Source of the DNA: Butyricicoccus_A sp963588905
Lineage (GTDB): Bacteria > Bacillota > Clostridia > Oscillospirales > Butyricicoccaceae
Assembly: GCA_963588905.1 (NCBI GenBank)
Contig: CAVAJF010000036.1
Span: forward strand, 62,001-126,000
Direction: 5' to 3'
Length of the DNA stretch: 64,000 bases
Of the stretch, positions 24,895 to 33,047 are shown in pieces. Positions within the stretch are counted from its first letter, which is position 1; every line of letters begins with the position of its first letter. Position numbers and translations under genes: made by a program. The notes beneath the pieces were generated by a model, which saw only the letters and a list, made by a program, of their open reading frames with translations, was not told the DNA's origin and ran no database searches.

Positions 24895-25190
24895 GAGCAT
24901 AAAAAAAGCCTTTCAACCCGCGAACAGGGACGAAAGACAATTCCGTGGTACCACCCAAATTCGGCATAGAAATGCCGCACTTTTTTCAAATACGAGGCCG
25001 GGAAGCCCGATATTCTAGCCTTCTAACGGGGGCAACCGTTCGCACCTACTTGTGTTCAGCGCGAAAGCTCAGGAGGGAACTTCAATCCGACTTGTTCAAA
25101 GCGCGCTCTCAGTCTATGGCACGCTATCCCTGTTAAACCGATCCGGAACTACTTTTCTCCGTCATCGCTGTGCTGGTATCAAATTCTGCA
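24895..25190 (-). promoter_or_regulatory. T-box leader with Phe (UUC) specifier before the aro operon
   Basis: The minus-strand leader contains AGTA and GAGAGC stem I landmarks, the specifier-loop segment GAAGTTCCCTCCTGAGC with TTC at 25079-25077, the T-box GGTGGTACCACGG (24955-24943) and a terminator ending in TTTTTTT (24907-24901). The specifier was placed by aligning with the leuA leader, where CTC occupies the same place. Uncharged tRNA-Phe would stabilise the antiterminator and switch on aroF-aroB-aroC-pheA-aroA-aroEK. Confidence 0.88.
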
Positions 25191-25193
25191 TTT

Positions 25194-25223
25194 ATTATAC
25201 ATCGGACAAAAGCGCGATGTCAA
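25194..25223 (-). promoter_or_regulatory. Promoter of the aro operon leader
   Basis: The minus strand has -35 TTGACA (25223-25218), 18 bases, and -10 TATAAT (25199-25194), both consensus. Transcription would start about 20 bases before stem I of the T-box. Confidence 0.82.
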
Positions 25224-25311
25224 GAGGTTTTGCGCGAAAAATACGATGTTTCTTTTTGGCTACACAGGATATGGACGATGAGATTCTTTTGCAAAAAATT
25301 GCGGTGAACGC

Positions 25312-25340
25312 TTGACAGATGCAGAAGAAGTGAATATAAT
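25312..25340 (+). promoter_or_regulatory. Promoter of the leu operon leader
   Basis: -35 TTGACA and -10 TATAAT with exactly 17 bases between, a perfect vegetative promoter, divergent from the aro promoter with about 90 bases between the two -35 boxes. Confidence 0.88.
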
Positions 25341-25364
25341 GTTAAGCATAATCATTAAATACTG

Positions 25365-25660
25365 AAATGTGATGAAAAGGTTTAGTAACTGTAAGCCGTC
25401 TTCAGAGAGCTGCCGTTTGGTGCGAGGCAGTGTCGTTCAGCAGTGAAACTCGCCTTGGAACAGTCCGCTGAAACAGACGAATGTACCGTCTGATTAGGTT
25501 GGAACGGATCTCCCACCGTTACAGGGGAAGCGCATTGCTGGATGCGTTGAGCGGTCGTCTTACGGTACAAATAGAAGTATGGCGACAAGTAGAGTGGTAC
25601 CGCGGAAGTTTGCTTTCGTCTCTGTTTCCAAAGTTATTTTGGCGAGATGAGAGCTTTTTT
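25365..25660 (+). promoter_or_regulatory. T-box leader with Leu (CUC) specifier before leuA
   Basis: The leader shows AGTAAC and CAGAGAGC in stem I, the specifier segment GAAACTCGCCTTGGAAC with CTC at 25449-25451, the T-box GAGTGGTACCGCGG (25592-25605) and a terminator hairpin (CTTTCGTCTC/GAGATGAGAG region) ending in TTTTTTT near 25660. Leucine starvation would raise uncharged tRNA-Leu and allow readthrough into leuACDB. Confidence 0.92.
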
Positions 25661-25723
25661 TATGCCCATCGCGCACACCGTCTGAACCAGTAATTTTTTA
25701 CATTTGTATGGAGGATATACGTT

Positions 25724-27238
25724 ATGTCAAGACAGATTCGGATTTTTGATACGACCCTGAGAGATGGCGAGCAGTCTCCAGGCTGTAGCATGAACCTCAG
25801 CGAAAAGATTGAGGTTGCCCGTCAGCTGGAAACCTTGGGCGTTGATATTATGGAGGCAGGTTTTGCCATTGCATCTCCGGGAGACGCTGCTGCGATTGCA
25901 ACCATTGCACACACCATTAAGAATTCTACCGTATGCTCTTTGGCGCGCTGCGTAGAGAAGGATATTGACGCCGCTTGGGGCGCAGTTAAGGAAGCTGCTG
26001 ACCCGCGCATTCATGTGTTCCTGGCAACTTCTCCGATTCATATGCAGTACAAGCTGAAGATGAGCCCGGAAGAAGTTCTGGAGAGCGTTCGTCATCATGT
26101 ATCGTACACCAAGAAGTTCCTGAGCAATATCGAGTTCTCCGCAGAGGATGCAACCCGTTCGGATTGGGATTTCCTGTGCCGCGTAGTTGACACCGCCATT
26201 CAGGCTGGTGCAAGCACCATCAATATTCCGGATACCACCGGTTATCTGACACCGGGCGAGTACTATGACCTGATTAAGTACCTGCGCGAGCATGTAGACG
26301 GCATCGAAAATGTTATTCTGTCCTGCCATAACCACAATGACCTGGGCATGGGCGTTGCCAACTCTCTGGCTGGCGTACAGGCAGGCATTGGTCAGGTAGA
26401 ATGCACCATCAACGGCATTGGCGAGCGTGCAGGCAATGCTTCCCTGGAAGAAATCGTTATGGCACTCAAGACCCGTAAGGATTACTTCGACTGCGATACC
26501 CGCATTGACACCAAGCAGATTTACCGTTCCAGCCGCATGATCCAGACCATCACCGGTGTGCCGGTTGCTCCGACCAAGCCGATTATCGGCGCAAATGCCT
26601 TTGCACATGAGTCTGGTATCCATCAGCATGGCGTCCTGAACAACAAGTCTACCTACGAGATCATGACACCGGAGTCTGTTGGTATTCCGAAGAATGCTAT
26701 TGTTCTGGGCAAGCATTCCGGCCGTCATGCCTTTGAGGCTCGCTTGAAGGATCTGGGCTACACCCTGACTCCGGAAAAGCTGGATAAGGCATTTGAGAAG
26801 TTCAAGGTACTGGCTGACCGCAAGAAGGTCATCAAGGATCGCGACTTGGAAGCTCTGATCGGCGTTGTTCCGGTATCCGGTCCGGTTCGCTACACGCTCC
26901 AGCAGTATGTCATCAACAGCGGCAATACCATCAGCACCACCGCTGTTATCAAGATGTCCAAGGGCGATGAGAGCTTTGAGCGCGCAGCACTGAGCGATGG
27001 CCCGATCAATGCATCGTTTGCAGCCATTGATAAGATTACCGGCCTGAAGGTTCAGCTGGAGGATTACCAGCTGCGTGCACTGACAGATGGTCAGGACGCA
27101 CAGAGTGAGGCTGTTGTAAAGATGATTATCGGCGAGAACAGCCAGGAAGTCATCACCGGCCGCGGCGTTTCCGTTGATATTGTAGAGGCTTCTATCAAGG
27201 CTTACATCAACGGCGTAAATAAGTATCTGAACAACTAA
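25724..27238 (+). CDS. leuA: 2-isopropylmalate synthase
   Basis: A 504-residue first enzyme of leucine synthesis. The catalytic TIM barrel (1-270) has RIFDTTLRDGEQSPGCSMN, NIPDTTGYLTPGEY, LSCHNHNDLGMGVANSLAG (metal-binding HxH) and NGIGERAGNASLEE. HESGIHQHGVLNN marks the linker subdomain, and the C-terminal 120 residues are the LeuA allosteric domain, the leucine feedback site. The ribosome site GGAGG is 11 bases before ATG. It follows the Leu T-box and is separated from leuC by 71 bases holding a hairpin. Confidence 0.96.
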   Translation: MSRQIRIFDTTLRDGEQSPGCSMNLSEKIEVARQLETLGVDIMEAGFAIASPGDAAAIATIAHTIKNSTVCSLARCVEKDIDAAWGAVKEAADPRIHVFLATSPIHMQYKLKMSPEEVLESVRHHVSYTKKFLSNIEFSAEDATRSDWDFLCRVVDTAIQAGASTINIPDTTGYLTPGEYYDLIKYLREHVDGIENVILSCHNHNDLGMGVANSLAGVQAGIGQVECTINGIGERAGNASLEEIVMALKTRKDYFDCDTRIDTKQIYRSSRMIQTITGVPVAPTKPIIGANAFAHESGIHQHGVLNNKSTYEIMTPESVGIPKNAIVLGKHSGRHAFEARLKDLGYTLTPEKLDKAFEKFKVLADRKKVIKDRDLEALIGVVPVSGPVRYTLQQYVINSGNTISTTAVIKMSKGDESFERAALSDGPINASFAAIDKITGLKVQLEDYQLRALTDGQDAQSEAVVKMIIGENSQEVITGRGVSVDIVEASIKAYINGVNKYLNN

Positions 27239-27252
27239 TAGAAAGAGAAAAC

Positions 27253-27281
27253 AGCCCTGCTTGCTTTGGCAGGCGGGGCTG
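27253..27281 (+). promoter_or_regulatory. Intercistronic hairpin between leuA and leuC
   Basis: The stem AGCCCTGCTTGC/GCAGGCGGGGCT with a four-base loop lies between leuA and leuC and has no T run. It may be a processing or stability element, or a weak attenuator that lowers leuCDB relative to leuA. Confidence 0.5.
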
Positions 27282-27309
27282 ATTCATACATAGAGGAGGC
27301 AAACCACCT

Positions 27310-28572
27310 ATGGCAATGACAATGACACAGAAGATCCTCGCAAGCCATGCAGGATTGGAAAGCGTAACCGCTGGCCAGCTGATTGAGGCAAATCTGGATC
27401 TGACTTTGGCAAATGATATTACGGGTCCGGTAGCAATCCGTGAGATGGAAAAGGCTGGATTTGAGCACGTATTTGATAAGACAAAGATCGCGCTGGTTAT
27501 GGATCACTTTGCACCGAACAAGGATATTAAGTCCGCAGAGCAGTGTCTGACCTGCCGGAATTTCTCTGGCAAGCATGAGATCGTCAATTTCTTTGACGTG
27601 GGACAGATGGGTATTGAACATGCCCTGCTGCCGGAAAAGGGTCTGGTAGGCCCTGGCGAACTGATTATCGGTGCTGATTCCCATACCTGCACCTATGGTG
27701 CACTGGGTGCATTCTCCACCGGCGTTGGTTCTACTGACCTCGCAGCAGGCATGGCAACCGGCAAGGCTTGGTTCCGTGTTCCGTCTGCTATTAAGTTCAA
27801 CCTGACTGGTTCTCTGCCGAAGTATGTTTCCGGCAAGGACGTTATCCTGCACATCATCGGCAAGATCGGTGTAGACGGTGCGCTGTACCGCTCGATGGAG
27901 TTTGCCGGTGACGGCGTTGCTTCTCTGACCATGGATGATCGCTTCACCATTTGCAACATGGCAATTGAAGCAGGCGCAAAGAACGGTATCTTCCCGGTAG
28001 ATGACAAGACCCGTGCCTATATCAAGGGCCGCGTCAATCGTGAAGTGACCGAGTTCGCAGCAGATCCGGATGCACAGTACGATGAGGAGTACACCATCAA
28101 TCTGTCTGAACTGCGTCCGACCGTTGCTTGTCCGCATCTGCCGGAGAACACCAAGACTGTAGACGAGCTGGGTAAGATTGAGATTCAGCAGTCTGTCATT
28201 GGTTCCTGCACCAACGGCCGCATTCAGGACATGCGCGACGCTGCTGCTATCCTGAAGGGCAGAAAGGTCAAGAAAAACGTTCGTACCATCGTCATTCCGG
28301 CGACACAGGAAATTTACTTGCAGTGCATCAAAGAAGGCCTGGCAAAGATCTTTGTTGAAGCAGGTGCAATTGTTTCTACGCCGACTTGTGGTCCGTGTCT
28401 GGGCGGTCATATGGGCATTCTGGCACATGACGAAAAGGCAATCTCTACCACCAACCGTAACTTCGTTGGCCGTATGGGACATGTTTCTTCTGAGATTTAT
28501 CTCGCCAATCCGGCTGTCGCAGCAGCTTCTGCTGTCACCGGCTATATCACCGATCCGGCAGAGCTGGACTAA
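27310..28572 (+). CDS. leuC: 3-isopropylmalate dehydratase large subunit
   Basis: A 420-residue aconitase-family subunit carrying the 4Fe-4S cluster; with LeuD it isomerises 2- to 3-isopropylmalate. Cluster cysteines are visible in VIGSCTNGR (near 297-305) and PTCGPCLGGHMG (near 357-368). GADSHTCTYGALGAFSTGVGSTD (near 120-142) is the substrate signature. The length of about 420 is the shorter clostridial/archaeal HacA-type form rather than the 466-residue enterobacterial one. leuD begins 14 bases downstream. Confidence 0.95.
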   Translation: MAMTMTQKILASHAGLESVTAGQLIEANLDLTLANDITGPVAIREMEKAGFEHVFDKTKIALVMDHFAPNKDIKSAEQCLTCRNFSGKHEIVNFFDVGQMGIEHALLPEKGLVGPGELIIGADSHTCTYGALGAFSTGVGSTDLAAGMATGKAWFRVPSAIKFNLTGSLPKYVSGKDVILHIIGKIGVDGALYRSMEFAGDGVASLTMDDRFTICNMAIEAGAKNGIFPVDDKTRAYIKGRVNREVTEFAADPDAQYDEEYTINLSELRPTVACPHLPENTKTVDELGKIEIQQSVIGSCTNGRIQDMRDAAAILKGRKVKKNVRTIVIPATQEIYLQCIKEGLAKIFVEAGAIVSTPTCGPCLGGHMGILAHDEKAISTTNRNFVGRMGHVSSEIYLANPAVAAASAVTGYITDPAELD

Positions 28573-28586
28573 GGAGGATTTTACAC

Positions 28587-29084
28587 ATGAAAGCAAGAGG
28601 TTCTGTTTTTAAATATGGCGATAACGTCGATACCGACGTTATCATTCCGGCACGTTATCTGAACATTGCAGATCCAGTAGAATTGGCTACCCACTGCATG
28701 GAGGATATTGACACCGAGTTTGTCAAGAACGTAAAGAAGGGCGACATCATGGTAGCAACCAAGAACTTTGGCTGCGGCTCTTCTCGTGAACATGCCCCGC
28801 AGGTTATCCGTGACAATGGCATTTCCTGCGTTATCGCATCTTCTTTTGCTCGTATTTTCTATCGTTCTTCTATCAATATCGGTCTACCGATTATGGAGAG
28901 CGAAGAAGCTGCCAACGCTATCAGCGCAGGCGATGAGGTTGAGGTTGATTTTGATACCGGCGTTATCACCGACATCACAACCGGCCAGACATTTCAGGCA
29001 GCAGCATTTCCGCCGTTCCTGCAGAACATTATTTCCGCAGGCGGCCTGCTCAAGAGCTTGAAAGAAAGAGAGGAAAACAAGTAA
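28587..29084 (+). CDS. leuD: 3-isopropylmalate dehydratase small subunit
   Basis: A 165-residue swivel-domain partner of LeuC. It has KYGDNVDTDVIIPARYL at residues 8-24 and NFGCGSSREHAPQVI near 58-72, the family signatures for substrate recognition. The short length matches the HacA-type LeuC beside it. Its stop shares one base with the leuB start (TAATG), so the two are translationally coupled. Confidence 0.96.
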   Translation: MKARGSVFKYGDNVDTDVIIPARYLNIADPVELATHCMEDIDTEFVKNVKKGDIMVATKNFGCGSSREHAPQVIRDNGISCVIASSFARIFYRSSINIGLPIMESEEAANAISAGDEVEVDFDTGVITDITTGQTFQAAAFPPFLQNIISAGGLLKSLKEREENK

Positions 29085-30160
29085 TGCAGTACAATATTGC
29101 GGTCATTAAGGGCGATGGCATCGGCCCGGAAATCGTTACAGAAGCTATGAAGGCAATGGAGGTTGTCGGCGAGAAGTTCGGTCACACCTTCAACTTTACC
29201 GAGTGTTATGCAGGCGGCAATGCGATTGACAAGTTTGGCATTCCGCTGCCGCAGGAGACACTGGATGTTTGTAAGGCATCGGATTCTGTTCTGCTGGGTG
29301 CCGTTGGCGGCCCGAAGTGGGACGGTGTTCCGTCTGATAAGCGTCCGGAGCGCGCACTGTTAGGCCTGCGTTCCAATCTGGAGCTGTTTGTCAATCTGCG
29401 CCCGGCACAGATGCACGCTGCTCTGGCAGATGCTTGCCCGATTAAGCCGGAAATTATCGGCGATGGCTTTGACATTCTGGTTTGCCGTGAGCTGACCGGT
29501 GACGTTTACTTTGGTAAGCGCGGCCGCCGTGAGAGCGAACTGGGCGAGACCGGCTGGGACGATATGAATTACTCTGTTACAGAGGTAGAGCGCATCGGTC
29601 GCCGTGCATTTGATATGGCAATGAAGCGCAACAAGAAGCTGACTTCTGTGGACAAGGCAAACGTACTGGAGACCTCCCGCGTATGGCGTGAGACCATGCA
29701 TAAGCTGCGTGAAGAATATCCGGAAGTTGAGTATCAGGATATGTACGTAGACAATGCAGCCATGCAGCTGGTTCGCAATCCGGGTCAGTTTGATGTCATC
29801 ACGACCGGCAACCTGTTCGGCGATATTCTGTCTGACGAGGCGAGCATGATTACCGGTTCGATTGGTATGCTGCCGTCTGCTTCTATCGGCAAGACCAAGC
29901 TGGGTATGTACGAGCCGATTCATGGTTCCGCACCGGATATTGCAGGCAAGGGCATTGCAAACCCGATTGCAACCATTTTGTCCTGTGCTATGATGCTGCG
30001 CTATTCGTTCGGTCTGGGCGAAGAAGCTGATTGCATCGAAGCAGCCGTTGAAAAGGCACTGAATGACGGTCATCGCACCGCTGACATTGCCAAGGAAGGT
30101 GAGAAGGTTCTGTCCACTTCTGAGATGGGCGCGATTATTTGTGAGAATATCAAGGGTTAA
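29084..30160 (+). CDS. leuB: 3-isopropylmalate dehydrogenase
   Basis: A 358-residue NAD-dependent oxidative decarboxylase giving 2-ketoisocaproate. Motifs: VIKGDGIGPEIV at 8-19, LGLRSNLELFVNLRPA near 90-105, VCRELTGDVYFGKRG, KANVLETSRVWRE, and the metal/NAD region NLFGDILSDEASMITGSIGMLPSAS (aspartates near 245 and 249), then HGSAPDIAGKGIANP. It is the last gene of leuACDB and is followed by a terminator. Confidence 0.96.
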   Translation: MQYNIAVIKGDGIGPEIVTEAMKAMEVVGEKFGHTFNFTECYAGGNAIDKFGIPLPQETLDVCKASDSVLLGAVGGPKWDGVPSDKRPERALLGLRSNLELFVNLRPAQMHAALADACPIKPEIIGDGFDILVCRELTGDVYFGKRGRRESELGETGWDDMNYSVTEVERIGRRAFDMAMKRNKKLTSVDKANVLETSRVWRETMHKLREEYPEVEYQDMYVDNAAMQLVRNPGQFDVITTGNLFGDILSDEASMITGSIGMLPSASIGKTKLGMYEPIHGSAPDIAGKGIANPIATILSCAMMLRYSFGLGEEADCIEAAVEKALNDGHRTADIAKEGEKVLSTSEMGAIICENIKG

Positions 30161-30181
30161 TCTTAAATATAAAATATATAG

Positions 30182-30217
30182 AAACAGGGTCTGGCGTATG
30201 CCAGACCCTGTTTTGCG
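30182..30217. terminator. Terminator after leuB
   Basis: The stem AAACAGGGTCTGGC/GCCAGACCCTGTTT with A and T flanks sits between the convergent leuB and HD-Nudix genes and can serve both. Confidence 0.88.
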
Positions 30218-31027
30218 CTATTTCATAGATTTTTTAATTTCTTGCAAGATTTCAATGTCTGCGGGGCAAAAATCAAACTGATCGATTTCTGCCGGAGTAA
30301 TCCAGCGCATATCGTGATGTTCAAGCAGCTGCGGGGTACCCGATGCTATTGTGGCATGAAACAGTGTCAAATGTACCGTCAAATCTGGATAGCAGTGTGT
30401 GACATCCATGAAGATATTTCCGACGGAGAGCGTAATACCAAGCTCTTCCTGACATTCTCGAAGTAATGCCTGCGGCTTGGTTTCGCCAGCTTCTACTTTT
30501 CCGCCGACAAATTCCCACAGCAATCCGCGCGCCTTGTTGGCAGGGCGTTGACAGATCAAAAATCGCTTGTCCTGCCAAATTAACGCGGCAACAACTTCGG
30601 TTGTTTTGAGAATTTGAATCGCCGTTTGATATTTTTCTCTGCGTGTAAGATCTGCTTGTGTAACAGTTGTCAAACGCGAGAGGTCACTGTTGTGAGTAAG
30701 ATCCGCGAGTTTGACGCGCACGGCAATAGGGTCACTGCGCAAAGCGCGAATATAATCCAAATAAGGAACTTCAGGGCGGTGCGTCAGATGACAAATGGTC
30801 TCCACAGCAGATGCGGGAATACCTGCGCGCCGCAAATCTTCCGCAGTCATAGATGTATCTTCTATGACATCATGCAGCAAAGCGACAATCGTGCTTGTTT
30901 CATCTGGCATTTGCTCGGCAAGATGAAACGGATGATGGATGTAAGGAAGACCGCTTTTGTCTGCTTGTCCATGGTGGGCTTGATAGGCAAGCTGCAATGC
31001 GCGCTTGGTCAGCTTGGTATAAATCAT
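30218..31027 (-). CDS. HD phosphohydrolase-Nudix fusion protein
   Basis: A 269-residue two-domain protein. Residues 1-135 form an HD domain of the RelA/SpoT hydrolase kind (AYQAHHGQADKSGLPYIHHP, VALLHDVIEDT, VKLADLTHNSD). Residues 140-269 form a MutT-like Nudix domain with the full Nudix box GGKVEAGETKPQALLRECQEELG (given in part: GX5E then REXXEELG, about 173-195), preceded by the QRPANKARGLLWEF MutT signature. It may combine ppGpp or nucleotide hydrolysis with oxidised-nucleotide sanitation; the actual substrates are unknown. It starts 2 bases after the NYN gene on the same strand. Confidence 0.88.
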   Translation of the reverse strand: MIYTKLTKRALQLAYQAHHGQADKSGLPYIHHPFHLAEQMPDETSTIVALLHDVIEDTSMTAEDLRRAGIPASAVETICHLTHRPEVPYLDYIRALRSDPIAVRVKLADLTHNSDLSRLTTVTQADLTRREKYQTAIQILKTTEVVAALIWQDKRFLICQRPANKARGLLWEFVGGKVEAGETKPQALLRECQEELGITLSVGNIFMDVTHCYPDLTVHLTLFHATIASGTPQLLEHHDMRWITPAEIDQFDFCPADIEILQEIKKSMK

Positions 31028-31029
31028 TG

Positions 31030-32427
31030 TTATTTTCCTTTGATTTGAATCGACACCGTGCCGTCTTCACCGATGACAAGGGACAGGGACTTTACATATT
31101 TCTGGTAGAACTGATGCTTTTCCGTGTCCGACATGACAGCACGCGTAGAGGTATACAGATGATCCATCATATCTGTTACATTTAAATCAATGTGATCGGC
31201 GAGATACCGTTTCATTTCCGTCAACATAGCGGTCAGCTTAATATCCTTGCCGGAACCGGAATAAAAATCATCAATATAGCAATAAAAGATTCCGCTGTCG
31301 TCCAGCGCTTCCTTTAGCTTACCGCTGCATTTTTCGTGTTCGACCATGACGAGAAAACGCGCTTCTTTCAACGTGCTGATGACACTCCAATAATCCGAAT
31401 CGCTGGCGACAATGACAAATGAATCCACGTGATTGGCATAAAATTCGCGCACGACATTGGCGGTCATATGGGTATCGACAAGGGATTTGTCTTCTTTTAA
31501 CCGTGCGACCTCGATGCGTTCGATGGGAATATCCGTGTGTTCCTGCAATACCTTCCAGGCGGAAGAGGTGTGTACATCATCAAATAACATGATTTTGGAA
31601 ATTTTATCGCGCAGATAATCTTCCAGATTGTTTAGCGTCGCGCATAAATCGTATGGATCGGAGTTTTCACAGTCAACGACAATGACAGTATCACGGCTTT
31701 CGGACAAAAAGTCATAAATATTGTTCTTTACCGAGTTATCTACATTGGATACCTTGTTGAGATCGGAAAAATCATCCTCGTGCCAGCGGTACAGAAGCGT
31801 GACAAACTTCTTGTCGTTATACAAAATATTTCCGTCATTCTGGAAAAATACCCAGTTGATGTACATTTGATATGGATAGCATTCAAACGATGCATAGTAT
31901 GCGTCAGATGCCTGCTTGGTACCTGGCTCTGTCAAACCGTCCGGCATGATAAAGATGCTTTTGACGTATGACCATTCCAGCCAGAGCGGAAACAGATTTT
32001 TGCAATTGTTGATCCGGTCGGAAATATATTTATTGATGTCAACGATATACTGCGCCAGCCGCGTGTTTTTCTTTAATAGATTGATGCCCCAATTGCCCAG
32101 CTCATGAATGCATTCTACCGGGATATATTCGTTGAGGGAAGATAATAACCGATAATTGTGAAAAACTTCTTGATTGATGCGCTTAAAATGGCGAATAATT
32201 GCGGTTCGCACCATACATAGATCGCGAATGATGCAGGCATTTCGATTGAATTTTAATTTTTGATATATTTCTATATCCGGGGATTCGTGTACATTTTCAA
32301 AAATATGCTCTGGAACACCGATTAAAAAAGCAACGGTTGAAATAACAGAATATGTACTGGTAGAGCTTTTTTCGTGATGAATGGGATTGGATACAGGTTC
32401 TACGGTTGATTCAAAATCTTGTGTCAT
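31030..32427 (-). CDS. NYN domain protein, predicted ribonuclease
   Basis: A 465-residue protein. The first 240 residues have no family I recognise and are helical. Residues about 240-385 form a NYN (PIN-like) domain with the acidic metal-site pattern VIVVDCENSDPYD, MLFDDVHTS and FVIVASDSDYWSVISTLK. The C-terminal 80 residues are helical and end in a basic tail. NYN proteins are usually metal-dependent RNases acting on structured RNA. It is followed after 2 bases by the HD-Nudix gene, and its own promoter (TTGAAA, 17 bases, TACAAT at 32501-32473) is divergent from the MarR promoter. Confidence 0.82.
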   Translation of the reverse strand: MTQDFESTVEPVSNPIHHEKSSTSTYSVISTVAFLIGVPEHIFENVHESPDIEIYQKLKFNRNACIIRDLCMVRTAIIRHFKRINQEVFHNYRLLSSLNEYIPVECIHELGNWGINLLKKNTRLAQYIVDINKYISDRINNCKNLFPLWLEWSYVKSIFIMPDGLTEPGTKQASDAYYASFECYPYQMYINWVFFQNDGNILYNDKKFVTLLYRWHEDDFSDLNKVSNVDNSVKNNIYDFLSESRDTVIVVDCENSDPYDLCATLNNLEDYLRDKISKIMLFDDVHTSSAWKVLQEHTDIPIERIEVARLKEDKSLVDTHMTANVVREFYANHVDSFVIVASDSDYWSVISTLKEARFLVMVEHEKCSGKLKEALDDSGIFYCYIDDFYSGSGKDIKLTAMLTEMKRYLADHIDLNVTDMMDHLYTSTRAVMSDTEKHQFYQKYVKSLSLVIGEDGTVSIQIKGK

Positions 32428-32472
32428 AAGAAGGTTCCTTTCGTGAAAAGTTTACAACGATGTTGTACTGAT

Positions 32473-32501
32473 ATTGTATCGTATTTTAGATGGATTTTCA
32501 A
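32473..32501 (-). promoter_or_regulatory. Promoter of the NYN / HD-Nudix pair
   Basis: The minus strand has -35 TTGAAA (32501-32496), a 17-base spacer and -10 TACAAT (32478-32473), each one mismatch from consensus. Confidence 0.65.
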
Positions 32502-32522
32502 TAAACATACAGGAAATTGATA

Positions 32523-32566
32523 TTGACAAGCGTACATCATCGTGGTAAAATGTGTAGCATACTACA
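32523..32566 (+). promoter_or_regulatory. Promoter and MarR-type dyad before the exporter operon
   Basis: -35 TTGACA (32523-32528), 17 bases and -10 TAAAAT (32546-32551) are followed at once by the dyad TGTAG-CATA-CTACA (32553-32566), which would cover the start of transcription. A MarR gene begins 17 bases further on, so autorepression is likely. Confidence 0.7.
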
Positions 32567-32582
32567 GTTAGGAGACTAAGAA

Positions 32583-33014
32583 ATGTGTGACTGTGAGCTG
32601 TGTGCAGACGATTTGGGCTATCTCATCAAGCAGATCAGCGATAAAATGCGGGCGAATGCTGATGCGGCGTTTCGCAAGCATGGATTGACGTTTTCGCAGG
32701 TGCATGTGCTGGACTTTGTCTTAGCATGTGGAGGCAGTGCGACGCAAAAAGAGATTGAAATTTATTTGGGCGTTTCCCATCCGACGATTGTCGGTTTGGT
32801 GTCTCGGCTGGAAAAAGCCGGCTTTGTCACTTCACATATAGACGAGAACAATCGCAGAAATAAAATCGTTTGCGTGACTGAACAAGCGCGACAAACGCGG
32901 AAAATCCTGGAAAGAGGACGTCAAGAGAAGGAAGAGCGGCTCGCGCAAGCACTGGGACAGTCAGAACGAGAACAGCTCATGCATTTGCTAAGCAAACTGT
33001 ATCAAATTTTGTAA
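32583..33014 (+). CDS. MarR family transcriptional regulator
   Basis: A 143-residue regulator with a winged helix at about 50-115 (GGSATQKEIEIYLGVSHPTIVGLVSRLEKAGFV, then the wing IDENNRRNKIVCVT) and flanking dimer helices. The N-terminus begins MCDCELCADD, with three cysteines in seven residues, unusual for the family and possibly a metal or redox sensor. It heads an operon with a heterodimeric ABC exporter, the common MarR-ABC-ABC layout in Firmicutes, and a dyad overlaps its transcription start. Confidence 0.9.
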   Translation: MCDCELCADDLGYLIKQISDKMRANADAAFRKHGLTFSQVHVLDFVLACGGSATQKEIEIYLGVSHPTIVGLVSRLEKAGFVTSHIDENNRRNKIVCVTEQARQTRKILERGRQEKEERLAQALGQSEREQLMHLLSKLYQIL

Positions 33015-33047
33015 TTGAAAGAATTGTATGGAAAGGAGTATGAATCC

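Noticed and set aside
25727..26728. Long minus-strand ORF opposite leuA (333 codons)
   Set aside because: Shadow of leuA codon bias; no ribosome site, no recognisable domain.
27235..28596. Long minus-strand ORF opposite leuC (453 codons)
   Set aside because: Antisense frame kept open by codon usage of leuC; composition rich in Cys and His, unlike real proteins here.
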